Shown here: positions 52,511 through 61,075 of the stretch, one piece after another | How positions within the stretch are numbered: position 1 is the stretch's first letter | How the letters are laid out: every line of letters begins with the position of its first letter | NCBI RefSeq assembly: GCF_000512205.2 | Contig: NZ_CP006644.1 | Span: 3,982,501 to 4,046,500, forward strand | Length of the DNA stretch: 64,000 nucleotides | Source of the DNA: Sphingomonas sanxanigenens DSM 19645 = NX02 | GTDB lineage: Bacteria; Pseudomonadota; Alphaproteobacteria; Sphingomonadales; Sphingomonadaceae | Direction of reading: 5' to 3' | The notes under the pieces: model-generated | Told to the model about the DNA's origin: nothing | What the model saw: only the letters and a program-made list of their open reading frames with translations | The model's database searches: none | Position numbers and translations under genes: made by a program

Positions 52511-54148
52511 TCAGTTCGCCGCCGGCTCGGCGTTGACGATGGTCATGATGCCGGGCGGCAGGCCGCGTTCGGCCTTGGACCTGCTCACCATGTCGCGCAC
52601 CTGCCGGCGCAGGTCTGCGGCGTCATAGATGATGCCGTCCTTCACGGTGTAGGCGATGCCGCCGATCCGCTCGACCTTGCCGGTCTCGTCGTTGAGCTTG
52701 ATCGTGCCGGTGCCGAACAGCAGCTTCATGTTGGCGGCGGGGTTGCCCTTGACGATGGCGAGGTCCGCCTTGCGGCCGACGCGGATCGTGCCGACCTGAT
52801 CCTCGTGGCCGAGCACCTTGGCGCCGACCTGCGTCGCGGCATGGATCACTTCGAGCGGCGAGAAGCCGGCCTCGCGCATCAGCTCCATCTCCTGGATGTA
52901 GCCGAAGCCGTAGAGATTGTAGATGTAGCCGGCATCGCTGCCGATCGAGACGAGCCCGCCGCGATTCTTGTACTCGTTCACGAACTGCATCCACAGCCGG
53001 TAATTCTCCTTCCACGCCATCTCGTCCTCGGTGGTCCAGTCGAACCAGTAGGCGCCGTGGTTGACGCGGCTCGGGCGGTAGAAGTCCCACAGCCCCGGCA
53101 TGGTATAATCGGCATGCCATTCCGCGCGGCTCATCCGCATGAAATCGCGGCTGGTGAGATAGGCGGTGAAGGTGGGATCGAGCGCGAAATTGCGTTCGAG
53201 CAAGGTGTCCATCACCGCGTTCCACTTGTCCGATCCGGGCTTGGCGGTCTGCGCCCAGAGCCGGCCGGATTCGCCGAAGCGCATCTGCTCGTCATTGTTG
53301 ATGAAGTCGGCGGGCCAGGCCTGGATGCGCTTGTCGGTGAACATCGCCTCGGGCAGCCCGTACCAATGCTCCATCGATTCCAGGCCGTGCGCGGAGGTGG
53401 TCAGCACATTGGCGTAGGCGACGCTGGGCTGGGCATGGTGCATGGTGCTGCGCAGGCCGATCTTCCTGGTCTCCTCGATCGCGGCGAACAGCACGTCTTC
53501 GGCGCCGCCGATGAACTTGATGCCGTCCGCCCCGCGCTTCTTGGCTTCCTGGATGGCGAGGCGCGCCTGCACCGGATCGTTGACCGGCGTGGTGCGGATC
53601 TGGTGGAACATGGGATAGATATCGATGCGGGGCGCGACGATCTCGTTGCGGGCCGAGCGGTCCTTGATGCCCTTCAGCCACTCGATCGGCTGGCCGCTGC
53701 CGAGATCGCGCACCGAGGTGATGCCGTTCGCCATCCAGAGTTTCAGGATATATTCGGACGGCACCTTCTGGTCGTCCGCCATGTTGTGGAGGTGGACATG
53801 GCCATCGACGAAGCCCGGCATCACCGTATAGCCGGTCAGGTCCATCTCATAGTCGCCCTTGGCGGCGCGGGCGCTTTCGTCGATCGCCTTGGGCACGCCG
53901 ATGCTCTTGATCTGGGCGATGCGGTCATTCTCGATGACGAGGTCGATCGGCCCCTGCGGCGGCGCGCCGGTGCCGTCGATGATCGTCACGTTGCGCAGCA
54001 CGACGCGGGCATAGGGGCCGACGCCCTCCTTGCGCGCCGGAATGGCGTCTGGCGGCACGGCGCCGGCGGGGGCTGCCTGCGCCACGGTCGGCATGGCGAG
54101 GGCGAGCGGGGCGGTCATGAGCAGCAGAGCGCGGCGCAGTTTGAGCAT
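52511..54148 (-). CDS. Exported amidohydrolase, imidazolonepropionase/prolidase-like
   Basis: 545 residues from ATG 54148, the start of the signal peptide MLKLRRALLLMTAPLALAMPTVAQA. Metal-site motifs: GFVDGHVHLHN (H-x-H), carboxylated Lys in GADGIKFIGG, His in STMHHAQ and LESMEHW, and Asp in SIGSDAGY. This set marks the amidohydrolase subgroup that includes Xaa-Pro and Xaa-Arg/Lys dipeptidases. A large insertion (residues 290-410, Trp- and Tyr-rich) is unusual. It lies 32 bp upstream of DUF885 copy C and after receptor 4 in the same transcript. Confidence 0.86.
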   Translation of the reverse strand: MLKLRRALLLMTAPLALAMPTVAQAAPAGAVPPDAIPARKEGVGPYARVVLRNVTIIDGTGAPPQGPIDLVIENDRIAQIKSIGVPKAIDESARAAKGDYEMDLTGYTVMPGFVDGHVHLHNMADDQKVPSEYILKLWMANGITSVRDLGSGQPIEWLKGIKDRSARNEIVAPRIDIYPMFHQIRTTPVNDPVQARLAIQEAKKRGADGIKFIGGAEDVLFAAIEETRKIGLRSTMHHAQPSVAYANVLTTSAHGLESMEHWYGLPEAMFTDKRIQAWPADFINNDEQMRFGESGRLWAQTAKPGSDKWNAVMDTLLERNFALDPTFTAYLTSRDFMRMSRAEWHADYTMPGLWDFYRPSRVNHGAYWFDWTTEDEMAWKENYRLWMQFVNEYKNRGGLVSIGSDAGYIYNLYGFGYIQEMELMREAGFSPLEVIHAATQVGAKVLGHEDQVGTIRVGRKADLAIVKGNPAANMKLLFGTGTIKLNDETGKVERIGGIAYTVKDGIIYDAADLRRQVRDMVSRSKAERGLPPGIMTIVNAEPAAN

Positions 54149-54225
54149 GGCACGGGTTTCCCTGTTGACGATGTGCAAGGAAAAGCCGGCGGACCCCGAA
54201 GCGCCCGCCGGCAACATCCTGTCGA

Positions 54226-57192
54226 TCAGAACTTGACGCGGGCGCCCGCGAAGAAGCGAACCCCCATGAGATCATAAAGCGAGATGTCGACATTGGCGTC
54301 GCCGACATAGGTCGTGCCGAGGATCGGCGGCTGCTTGTCAAAGACATTGTCGACACCGCCGAAGAAGGTGAAATTCTCCGACACTTCATAGTTGGTCGAA
54401 AGATCGAAATACCAGACCGGGTCGAGCTTGCCGATGCTGGTCGTCACCGTCTTGTAGGGCGTGATCGCGCCGACCATGCGGCCCTGCGCGCGCAGGGTGA
54501 ACGGACCGTTGTTGTAGGATGCGTTCACGTTCAGCTTGAAGTCCGGGATGATGAAGCCGCCATTGCCCTGCGAACAGCCGCCGCCATAATGGCCGGCGCA
54601 ATCGAGCGGCTCGGCGGTCGACAGCGTCTGGATCGAGCGTTCGAACATCCAGCTGGCGACGCCCTGCAGCGACAGATTGGCGTCCTCGCCGAAGAAGGTC
54701 GGCAGCGAGGTGCGATAATCCACCTGCGCGTCCAGACCCCTCGCCTTGATCGAGCCGATATTCTGCAGATTGACCATGACATAGTCGATCTGGCCGTTGG
54801 GCAGGCGCCGGATCGCCTGGCAGGTCGAGCTGTTGATGTCGCCATTGGCGAGGCAGTCGTTGAGCGTCTGGATATTGTTGATCGAGGCGACCGCATCGTC
54901 GATCCTGATGTTGTAATAATCGACGGTGATGTTGAGGCCGCGCAGGAACGGCGGAGAGATGACGCCGCCGATCGTATAGGTCTTGCTGGTTTCCTCGATG
55001 AGATTGGGGTTGCCGCCGGTTTCCTGGTTCATCCCCAGCGCGGACTGGTAGAAATTGTCGATATCGCCGGCCGGCACGCCGGTCGCGACGCAGATCGCCT
55101 TGACCGCCGCGCTGCGCGTGTCGGACGTGGCGGAGGTGCGGGCGCAGGGGTCGGCACCGCCGACATAGCCGATCGAGCGCGCCGAATAGAGTTCGCCGAT
55201 GTTGGGGGCGCGGATCGCGACGTTATAGGCGCCACGGATACGGATCCAGTCGACCGGCGCATATTCGCCGCCGGCCTTCCAGGTGAAGACGCCGCCCACC
55301 GTGGAGTAATCGGAGTAGCGGGCGGCACCTTCGAAGGCGAGCGTGTCGATGAAGGGCATGTCGCCGAGAATCGGCACGCGGATTTCGCCGAACACTTCCT
55401 TCACGTCGAAGCTGCCGGACAGCGCGGTCTGAGATCCCGTACCATATTCGCCGGCAAGATCCTGCGCGCTGGGCGTGAACGCGTAGCGATCCTTGCGATA
55501 CTCGGTGCCGAGCGCGACCGCGACCGGCCCGGCGGGCAGTTCGAGCAGGGTGCCGCTGATCGATGCGCCGGCGACCTGCCGGACGAACTCGTCTTCCGAG
55601 CGCCGGATCGGCGTCAGGAAGACACCCGCCTCGGGCGAGATCGCGTTGAGGCCGAAGATGTTGACGGGCACGCAGCCCAGGATCTGCGTGCGGCACACCA
55701 CCTGGCCGGCGCCGTTGGTGACCGTATCGAGGCCGAGGCTGAGGCGGGTCTGCGAGATCACGCCTTCGGCGCGCGTATCGGTGCGGTTTCGCTGATACTG
55801 GTAGAACGCGTCCCAGCGCCAGTTGTGGCCGATCATGTCGAAATCGCCGCGCACGCCGCCCGTGAACGCAAGCTGGTTGCGCTCGTAGAAGGAGTTGCGC
55901 GTGCCGAGTTCGTCGGCGCGACGGCCCGCGCCGACGATCGATGCCGTGCCGTCGCCATCGGCATCGAAGATCGCGGCGTTCGCCGCGAAGAAGTCCCGCA
56001 CGGCGGCCGGCAGCCCCGGATTGGTGGCATAATTGGGCACGAGCAAGGTCTGCGAGGCCGCACCGGGGGTCACCGGCGCGAAGGAATCGGGTGCCAGACG
56101 CGAATCATTCTTCGAATTGATGTAGAACGCCTCGCCATAGGCAGTGATGTGATCGCCGACATCATAATGCGTGAGCGCAGAGACACTGCGGCGCTCCTGC
56201 GGACGCTGCAGATAATTGAGCGGCGCATAATTGTAGGTGTCTTGCGGCTGGCAATAGGGCAGCGGCGCGCCATTCTCGCCGAAACGGATGCCGGTGATGT
56301 TCGGGCAGGCCGCAGTCGGCGTGACGTTGACCCCGACGAGTTGGTCGCGTTGCGCCTGGCTGAGACCGATGCGGGTACCCGGGATGTTGCCCGAACCCGA
56401 ATAGGTCAGCGCGCCGTTGATTTCGGCCAGCGGCGTCCGGCTGTAGGCGCGCGACGACTGGAAGAAGGGCTCCTGCTTGGCCCAGGTCGCCGCGACCGTC
56501 ACATTGCCGCGGCCGTCGCCGGTGCTGGCGCCGTAGGTGAGGTCCAGCTTGTAGCTTGCCGCATCGCCGCGCCCGGTGATGCCCGTTTGGGCCGCCATTT
56601 CGACGCCCTCGAACGCGTCGTCGAGGATGAAATTGACCGCACCGGCAATCGCATCCGAACCATAGACCGCCGAAGCGCCGCCGGTGATGATTTCGACGCG
56701 CTTGATCAACGCATCGGGAATCGAGGCCAGATCGACTTCGCCGCCCGAATTGGCCGGGATGAAGCGGCGCCCGTTGACGAGCACGAGGCTGCGCGAGGAG
56801 GACGGGCTCTGCGCACCGGGCTGGTTGAGCCCGCGCAGGTTGACGGTAAGGACGCCGCTGCCGCCGCCGATGTTGGCGGCGGAGTTGTTGCCCGAGGCAA
56901 GCTGTGGAAATTCGTTGAGCGTCTTTTCGAGCGAGACATTGCCCGAGGATTTGATCTCGGATTCACCGACCACCGTCACCGGGCTGGGCGCGGTCAGGTC
57001 CGAACGGACGAGGCGAGATCCGGTAACGACGATATCGCCGCTCGCAGAGGCCTGAGGTTCGGTGATACTTTCGGCTTCTTGTGCCACAGCCGGCTGTACT
57101 GCCGCCAACGACAGAGTCCCGAACATCGTCGTGCAGAACAGCATCCTGCGATGCAACCGTCGGGAACAGCTTATATTGCGCGATCCAATCAT
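54226..57192 (-). CDS. TonB-dependent receptor (receptor 4), peptide/nutrient type
   Basis: 988 residues; AAGGGGA precedes ATG 57192. Signal peptide ends ..AAVQPAVAQ. The TonB box/plug reads ASGDIVVTGSRLVRSDLTAPSPVTVVGESEI and LVLVNGRRFIPANSGGEVDLASIPDALIKRVEIITGGASAVYGSDAIAGAVNFIL, the sphingomonad/Caulobacter group whose genes often neighbour peptidases. It ends VRFFAGARVKF. It lies between the M24 and amidohydrolase genes in an operon with a family-2 operator, so uptake of hydroxyproline-containing peptides or glycopeptides is the most likely role. Confidence 0.93.
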   Translation of the reverse strand: MIGSRNISCSRRLHRRMLFCTTMFGTLSLAAVQPAVAQEAESITEPQASASGDIVVTGSRLVRSDLTAPSPVTVVGESEIKSSGNVSLEKTLNEFPQLASGNNSAANIGGGSGVLTVNLRGLNQPGAQSPSSSRSLVLVNGRRFIPANSGGEVDLASIPDALIKRVEIITGGASAVYGSDAIAGAVNFILDDAFEGVEMAAQTGITGRGDAASYKLDLTYGASTGDGRGNVTVAATWAKQEPFFQSSRAYSRTPLAEINGALTYSGSGNIPGTRIGLSQAQRDQLVGVNVTPTAACPNITGIRFGENGAPLPYCQPQDTYNYAPLNYLQRPQERRSVSALTHYDVGDHITAYGEAFYINSKNDSRLAPDSFAPVTPGAASQTLLVPNYATNPGLPAAVRDFFAANAAIFDADGDGTASIVGAGRRADELGTRNSFYERNQLAFTGGVRGDFDMIGHNWRWDAFYQYQRNRTDTRAEGVISQTRLSLGLDTVTNGAGQVVCRTQILGCVPVNIFGLNAISPEAGVFLTPIRRSEDEFVRQVAGASISGTLLELPAGPVAVALGTEYRKDRYAFTPSAQDLAGEYGTGSQTALSGSFDVKEVFGEIRVPILGDMPFIDTLAFEGAARYSDYSTVGGVFTWKAGGEYAPVDWIRIRGAYNVAIRAPNIGELYSARSIGYVGGADPCARTSATSDTRSAAVKAICVATGVPAGDIDNFYQSALGMNQETGGNPNLIEETSKTYTIGGVISPPFLRGLNITVDYYNIRIDDAVASINNIQTLNDCLANGDINSSTCQAIRRLPNGQIDYVMVNLQNIGSIKARGLDAQVDYRTSLPTFFGEDANLSLQGVASWMFERSIQTLSTAEPLDCAGHYGGGCSQGNGGFIIPDFKLNVNASYNNGPFTLRAQGRMVGAITPYKTVTTSIGKLDPVWYFDLSTNYEVSENFTFFGGVDNVFDKQPPILGTTYVGDANVDISLYDLMGVRFFAGARVKF

Positions 57193-57276
57193 GCCAAATC
57201 CCCTTTTTTGTCCGATAGGAATCTCGAAGACGCACCTCTCCTGTCAGATCGATTTTCTATTCTTCCATCGATGCAT

Positions 57277-58668
57277 TCAGATCTGGATGAAGGCCCACTC
57301 TTCGGACCATGGCAGGCGCGACATCTGCCGCGAGGGGCCGGTCTCCTGGACGATAAAGCCGTCGGAGAAATTGGCCCCGGTGCCGGTTTCCGGATCGAAC
57401 ATGCCCGGTTCGACCGAGAACATCATGCCGGTGTCGAGCACGGTATGGTCGCCGAGCGCCAGATAGGGCGGCTGGTGGCCTTCCATGCCTTCGCCATGCG
57501 CCGGGCGATGGTAGATATATTTCTGCATGCCCGCCGCGATCTGCATCTTGTGGATTTCATAGGCGACGTCGGAGCACAGCGTGCCCTTGCGCGAGAGATC
57601 CTTTTGCATCAGGCAGCCGTCGCGCGCGGTCTTCCACACCTTCTCCATATGCCCGGTGCGGGGCGCGATCATATAGGGCCGGTAGAGTTCGCCGCCGCAG
57701 CCGCCGATGCGGACCACGCCCGCCACCTGGATCGCCTTGCCGCGCTCGATCTTGTTGTAGTGAAACTGGTTGGGATGCGGATAGCCCGTCGCCTGCCCCA
57801 CGCGGCAACCGATGCCGACGCTTACGCCCACCGCCTGATGCGGCTTGCCCGTCGACCTGAGATCTTTCATCACCAGTTCGGTGCCGAACTTCTCCGCCGC
57901 ATTGGCGACTTCATAATCATAGAGATCGGTGCCGTGCGTCATGATCAGGTCACGCGCGAAGCAGTGGATCCGGTCGAAATAGGTATAGGCGCGGCGCGTG
58001 AGCTGGATCTCGAGCGGGTTCTTGCGCTGGCGCATAAACATGCAGTCGGCGGCGGCGGAGACCATCGGCCCGCCAAGCACTTCGACCACCGGCTTCTGCC
58101 TTGACGGCACAAGCTCCCGATCGACCGCCAGTTTCTTGCCGGCGAAGCCCCGCTTCTTGAGGCCTTCGAGCAGCCACACCCAGAGATCGCGGGTCGGCCC
58201 CTTGGTCAGCTTGCCTTCCTGCGGCATCGCACCGGCCACATCGAGCCAATCGAAGTACATGTCGCCATCTTCATACCACCAGGTCTGGATGAGATCGCGA
58301 TCGAGCGCCGGATAGAACCAGATCGGGTGCGTGCCCTTGGTCGGGATGAAGCAGTGGATCATCCGCTCCGTGGTGGTGAAGAACAGGCCGGTAAAATAGA
58401 TGACGTTCCACTGGTCGGTGAGCAGGATGCCGTCGAGCCCCGCCTTTTCCAGCATCGCCTGGAGCGTCTGCGTCCGCTCCTTGCTCCAGCTCAGCGGCAG
58501 CCGATCGATGGTGACGTCCGGCAAATCATCCTTCGGCAACAGCAGTTTTGCGGATTCCGCGCCCGTCGGCAGCGTTCGTGTTTCGCCCTGGGCCGCCGCG
58601 GTGCCGCCCCATGTGGACGCCGCGGCGGCCGCCAGTCCGCTGCCGAGGAAATGCCTTCTCTGCATCAT
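57277..58668 (-). CDS. M24-family (Xaa-Pro aminopeptidase/creatinase-like) protein with altered metal site
   Basis: 463 residues from the first of two ATGs at 58668/58665 (AGGGGG 5 nt upstream). QRRHFLGSGLAAAA is a twin-arginine-type signal. An N-terminal creatinase domain (GLDGILLTDQWNVIYFTGL) precedes a pita-bread C-terminal domain. There the usual motif with two metal-binding Asp is VAGVVRIGGCGGELYRPY (about residues 315-332), with no Asp. HGEGMEGHQPP keeps a His, FSVEPGMF keeps Glu420, and the last metal Glu appears as Ser435 (ANFSDGF). It is therefore probably not a normal two-metal aminopeptidase. Operon with receptor 4. Confidence 0.85.
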   Translation of the reverse strand: MMQRRHFLGSGLAAAAASTWGGTAAAQGETRTLPTGAESAKLLLPKDDLPDVTIDRLPLSWSKERTQTLQAMLEKAGLDGILLTDQWNVIYFTGLFFTTTERMIHCFIPTKGTHPIWFYPALDRDLIQTWWYEDGDMYFDWLDVAGAMPQEGKLTKGPTRDLWVWLLEGLKKRGFAGKKLAVDRELVPSRQKPVVEVLGGPMVSAAADCMFMRQRKNPLEIQLTRRAYTYFDRIHCFARDLIMTHGTDLYDYEVANAAEKFGTELVMKDLRSTGKPHQAVGVSVGIGCRVGQATGYPHPNQFHYNKIERGKAIQVAGVVRIGGCGGELYRPYMIAPRTGHMEKVWKTARDGCLMQKDLSRKGTLCSDVAYEIHKMQIAAGMQKYIYHRPAHGEGMEGHQPPYLALGDHTVLDTGMMFSVEPGMFDPETGTGANFSDGFIVQETGPSRQMSRLPWSEEWAFIQI

Positions 58669-58692
58669 GACCGCCCCCTGATTCTTCAAACT

Positions 58693-58708
58693 GTATACGG
58701 GATACGAT
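58693..58708. promoter_or_regulatory. Family-2 operator upstream of the M24-receptor operon
   Basis: GTATACGGGATACGAT matches the GH127 site in 14 of 16 positions and is followed directly by another ATATACG. It lies 25 bp before the M24 start codon. Confidence 0.6.
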
Positions 58709-58941
58709 ATACGTTGTCGGGAATGTGTCAACGTGCTGTCCCAACATTGTCATGAGCAAGCGCTACCGACCCACGCCGCTCCCGGTCGGGTTGATTCCGG
58801 ACGATGCTGAGAATGGCGCGGCGTCGGCGTTGGCGACGCGCGCGCGTTCGGCCGGGCGCGGTCGGGCGGCGCCGGCCGCGCTCCGGCCATCGCCACATCG
58901 CGCTGGACGGCGCAGGCGCCGCCCAGGATTCAAGGATAGTG

Positions 58942-59613
58942 TTAGGGCTTGCCCGCCGGCGCGGCGTCATCCCGCGGCAATTGCCGGCGCAGGTCTTCGA
59001 GCGTCTGCCCGATATGATCGTGCATCAACCGCTGCAACGTGTCGGTGTCCCGCGCGAGCCATGCCTTGAAGATTTCCCGATGCTCGTCATTGGCGCGCTC
59101 ATCGCGCCCGAGCGGTTCGAGATGCTTGCGCACATAGCGTTCGGACAGGACATGCAGCCGTTCGAGAATGCTGTTGGTCACGAAGCTTCGCGACGGACGG
59201 ATCAGCGCCAGATGGAAGGCGCGGTTGAATGCCCCCACCCCTTCCCCATGCTCGTCGGTCACGCGATAGAGCGTCTCCAGCGTGTCGGTGGCAAAGGCGC
59301 GCTCGTCATCGGTGGCGCGCGTCGCCGCCCGCGCGACGGCCGCGGGCTCCAGTGTCAGGCGCAGGTCGAACACTTCCTCGGCTTCCTCGGTGGAGAGCGG
59401 CCGGACGAAAAAACCGCGATTGGCCTGCGCGCGCACCAGCCCTTCCTGTTCGAGCCGTCCCAGCGCCTCGCGCAACGGTATCTTGCTGACACCCAGTTCC
59501 GCCGCAAGCGCATCCTGACGAATAGCGCCATCCCCGGCGACCGCACCCGATAAAATCCGATCCCTTACAAGTTCCACCAACTGATCCGAGAGATTACGAA
59601 CGACGAGACTCAT
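58942..59613 (-). CDS. GntR-family (FCD subclass) regulator, candidate controller of the family-2 regulon
   Basis: 223 residues from ATG 59613 (AGGA about 7 nt upstream). Winged helix at residues 8-75 (LVELVRDRILSGAVAGDGAIRQDALAAELGVSKIPLREALGRLEQEGLVRAQANRGFFV), then the FCD domain with its metal/ligand pattern (FDLRLTLEPAAVARAA.., AFNRAFHLALIRPS, NDEHREIFKAW). It is divergent from the D-hydroxyproline dehydrogenase-like gene and flanked by two family-2 sites (58693 and 59725). That makes it the natural repressor of the hydroxyproline set. Confidence 0.88.
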   Translation of the reverse strand: MSLVVRNLSDQLVELVRDRILSGAVAGDGAIRQDALAAELGVSKIPLREALGRLEQEGLVRAQANRGFFVRPLSTEEAEEVFDLRLTLEPAAVARAATRATDDERAFATDTLETLYRVTDEHGEGVGAFNRAFHLALIRPSRSFVTNSILERLHVLSERYVRKHLEPLGRDERANDEHREIFKAWLARDTDTLQRLMHDHIGQTLEDLRRQLPRDDAAPAGKP

Positions 59614-59724
59614 GCTATTTCCTACAACTTCATACTGACAAACTTCTGTCCCGATTGTTCGACGGGCGCAATTGCCGGCAGCACCGCAGCATCCCCATCG
59701 ACTCAAACTGGCAGTCCATTGCCA

Positions 59725-59745
59725 GAAATTCGTATACGATATATG
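59725..59745. promoter_or_regulatory. Family-2 operator in the divergent GntR/dehydrogenase promoter
   Basis: CGTATACGATATA (59731-59743) contains the exact core GTATACGAT shared by the GH127 and deaminase-operon sites. It lies between the GntR and flavoprotein start codons; the other arm is poorly conserved. Confidence 0.58.
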
Positions 59746-59753
59746 GATCGCGG

Positions 59754-61007
59754 ATGGCAGAGAAAAATCGTGCGGGTTCCACAGCCATCGTCATAGGCGC
59801 CGGGGTCATCGGTCATGCCTCGGCGATTGCGCTGCAGCGTGCGGGCTTCGCGGTGACGCTGGTCGCACCGCCGACGGGCCCCGAGGCAAGCTGGGGCAAT
59901 GCCGGCCATATCGCGATCGAACAGGTCGAGCCGCTGGCATCCCGGGCGACCATTTTGTCGATGCATCGACGCCTGTTCATGCGCGGCGGCGCGCTGGGCC
60001 TGCCGCCGCGCGATATTTCGGCATGGCTGCCTTTTTCGATGCGGTTGGTGCGATCATCCGGCGCATCGCGTTTCTCGGCGGGCGCGCATGCCCTCGGTAC
60101 CATGCTGGGCGTGGCGCTGCCCGCCTGGCGCACGCTGCTCGAAATGGTGGGCGCAGGGTCGCTGCTGCGCGAAGCCGGCCATTTCGTGCTGTGGGAGAGC
60201 CTGGCGACAGCCGATGCCGGGCGCAGGCGCTGGGCGCAAACCAACATCGGCACCACCCGCTTCCGCGACGCCACCACCGATGAGATGGCGCAGATCAAGC
60301 GCCATTTCCAGGTGGAGGCGGCGGGCGCGATCCGCTTTGCCGGAAGCGGCCAGATCGCCGACCTTCGCCAACTCGCCCGGGCGCTGGATGCGGGTTTCCA
60401 TGCCGGCGGCGGTCAGAGACGGCTGGGCCGTGCGATCCGGCTCGAACGGCAGGGCGACCGCGCCGTCGCGCATCTCGACGATGGTGCACGGCTCGACGCC
60501 GACGTCATCCTTGTCGCTGCAGGCGTCGGCTCACGGCATTTGCTGGAGCCGCTCGGCCACCATGTCCCGATCATCGCCGAGCGTGGCTATCATATCCAGA
60601 TGGCCGCGCCGGGCTGGCCAGAGAATCTGCCGCCGATCGCCTTCGAAGATCGATCGATGATCGTGACCCGCTTCGATTCCGGGCTGCGCGCGGCGAGCTT
60701 CGTGGAATTCGGCCGCGAACAAAGCCCGCCCGATCCCCGCAAATGGGCAAGATTGCGGCGCCATGCCGCCGAACTCGGCCTGCCCGTGGCAGACGACACA
60801 TGCGAATGGATGGGCGCGCGCCCCACGCTTCCGGACTATCTGCCCGCCATCGGCCGGAGTTCGGCAGCGCCCAACATCCTCTACGCTTTCGGCCACCAGC
60901 ATCTCGGCCTCACGCTGGCCGCGGTGACGGGCGAAGCCATGGCCGCCATCGCGACCGGCGGTGTCGCGCCATTCGATACCGCGCCGTTCACGCTCGAACG
61001 CTTCTGA
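59754..61007 (+). CDS. FAD-dependent D-amino-acid dehydrogenase, likely D-hydroxyproline dehydrogenase
   Basis: 417 residues from ATG 59754. The dinucleotide motif is AIVIGAGVIGHASAIALQRAGFAVTLV; the DadA-type C-terminal block is WMGARPTLPDYLPAIGRSSAAPNILYAFGHQHLGLTLAAVTGEAMA. Such enzymes oxidise D-amino acids to imino acids at the inner face of the membrane. With the epimerase and deaminase encoded at 45.5-47.4 kb and a shared operator, the expected reaction is cis-4-hydroxy-D-proline to pyrroline-4-hydroxy-2-carboxylate. D-proline or another D-amino acid cannot be excluded from sequence alone. Confidence 0.85.
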   Translation: MAEKNRAGSTAIVIGAGVIGHASAIALQRAGFAVTLVAPPTGPEASWGNAGHIAIEQVEPLASRATILSMHRRLFMRGGALGLPPRDISAWLPFSMRLVRSSGASRFSAGAHALGTMLGVALPAWRTLLEMVGAGSLLREAGHFVLWESLATADAGRRRWAQTNIGTTRFRDATTDEMAQIKRHFQVEAAGAIRFAGSGQIADLRQLARALDAGFHAGGGQRRLGRAIRLERQGDRAVAHLDDGARLDADVILVAAGVGSRHLLEPLGHHVPIIAERGYHIQMAAPGWPENLPPIAFEDRSMIVTRFDSGLRAASFVEFGREQSPPDPRKWARLRRHAAELGLPVADDTCEWMGARPTLPDYLPAIGRSSAAPNILYAFGHQHLGLTLAAVTGEAMAAIATGGVAPFDTAPFTLERF

Positions 61008-61032
61008 TGGCGAAGGGGGCGCTACGGTCCTG

Positions 61033-61070
61033 GGCCCCTCACCCTTTCCCCCTGAAAAGGATGAGGGGCC
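61033..61070. terminator. Hairpin between convergent dehydrogenase and amidohydrolase genes
   Basis: GGCCCCTCA (61033-61041) pairs with TGAGGGGCC (61062-61070), with an inner CCTTT/AAAGG pairing. It resembles the hairpin arms of the repeat at 48.9-49.1 kb, so it may be a degenerate member of that repeat family. Confidence 0.6.
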
Positions 61071-61075
61071 GGCGA

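Noticed and set aside
54589-58104. Very long open frame on the + strand opposite receptor 4 and the M24 gene (similar long antisense frames at 255-3305, 8178-11408 and 35274-39438)
   Set aside because: The translations are compositionally biased (Arg/Ala/Gly/Asp-rich), lack any family motif, and lie opposite genes with clear motifs and ribosome sites. They are what high GC at third codon positions produces.
58725-59069. Frame beginning MSKRYRPTPLPVGLIP between the M24 and GntR genes
   Set aside because: After about 25 residues it becomes Arg/Ala-rich and overlaps the GntR gene antisense; no domain is visible.
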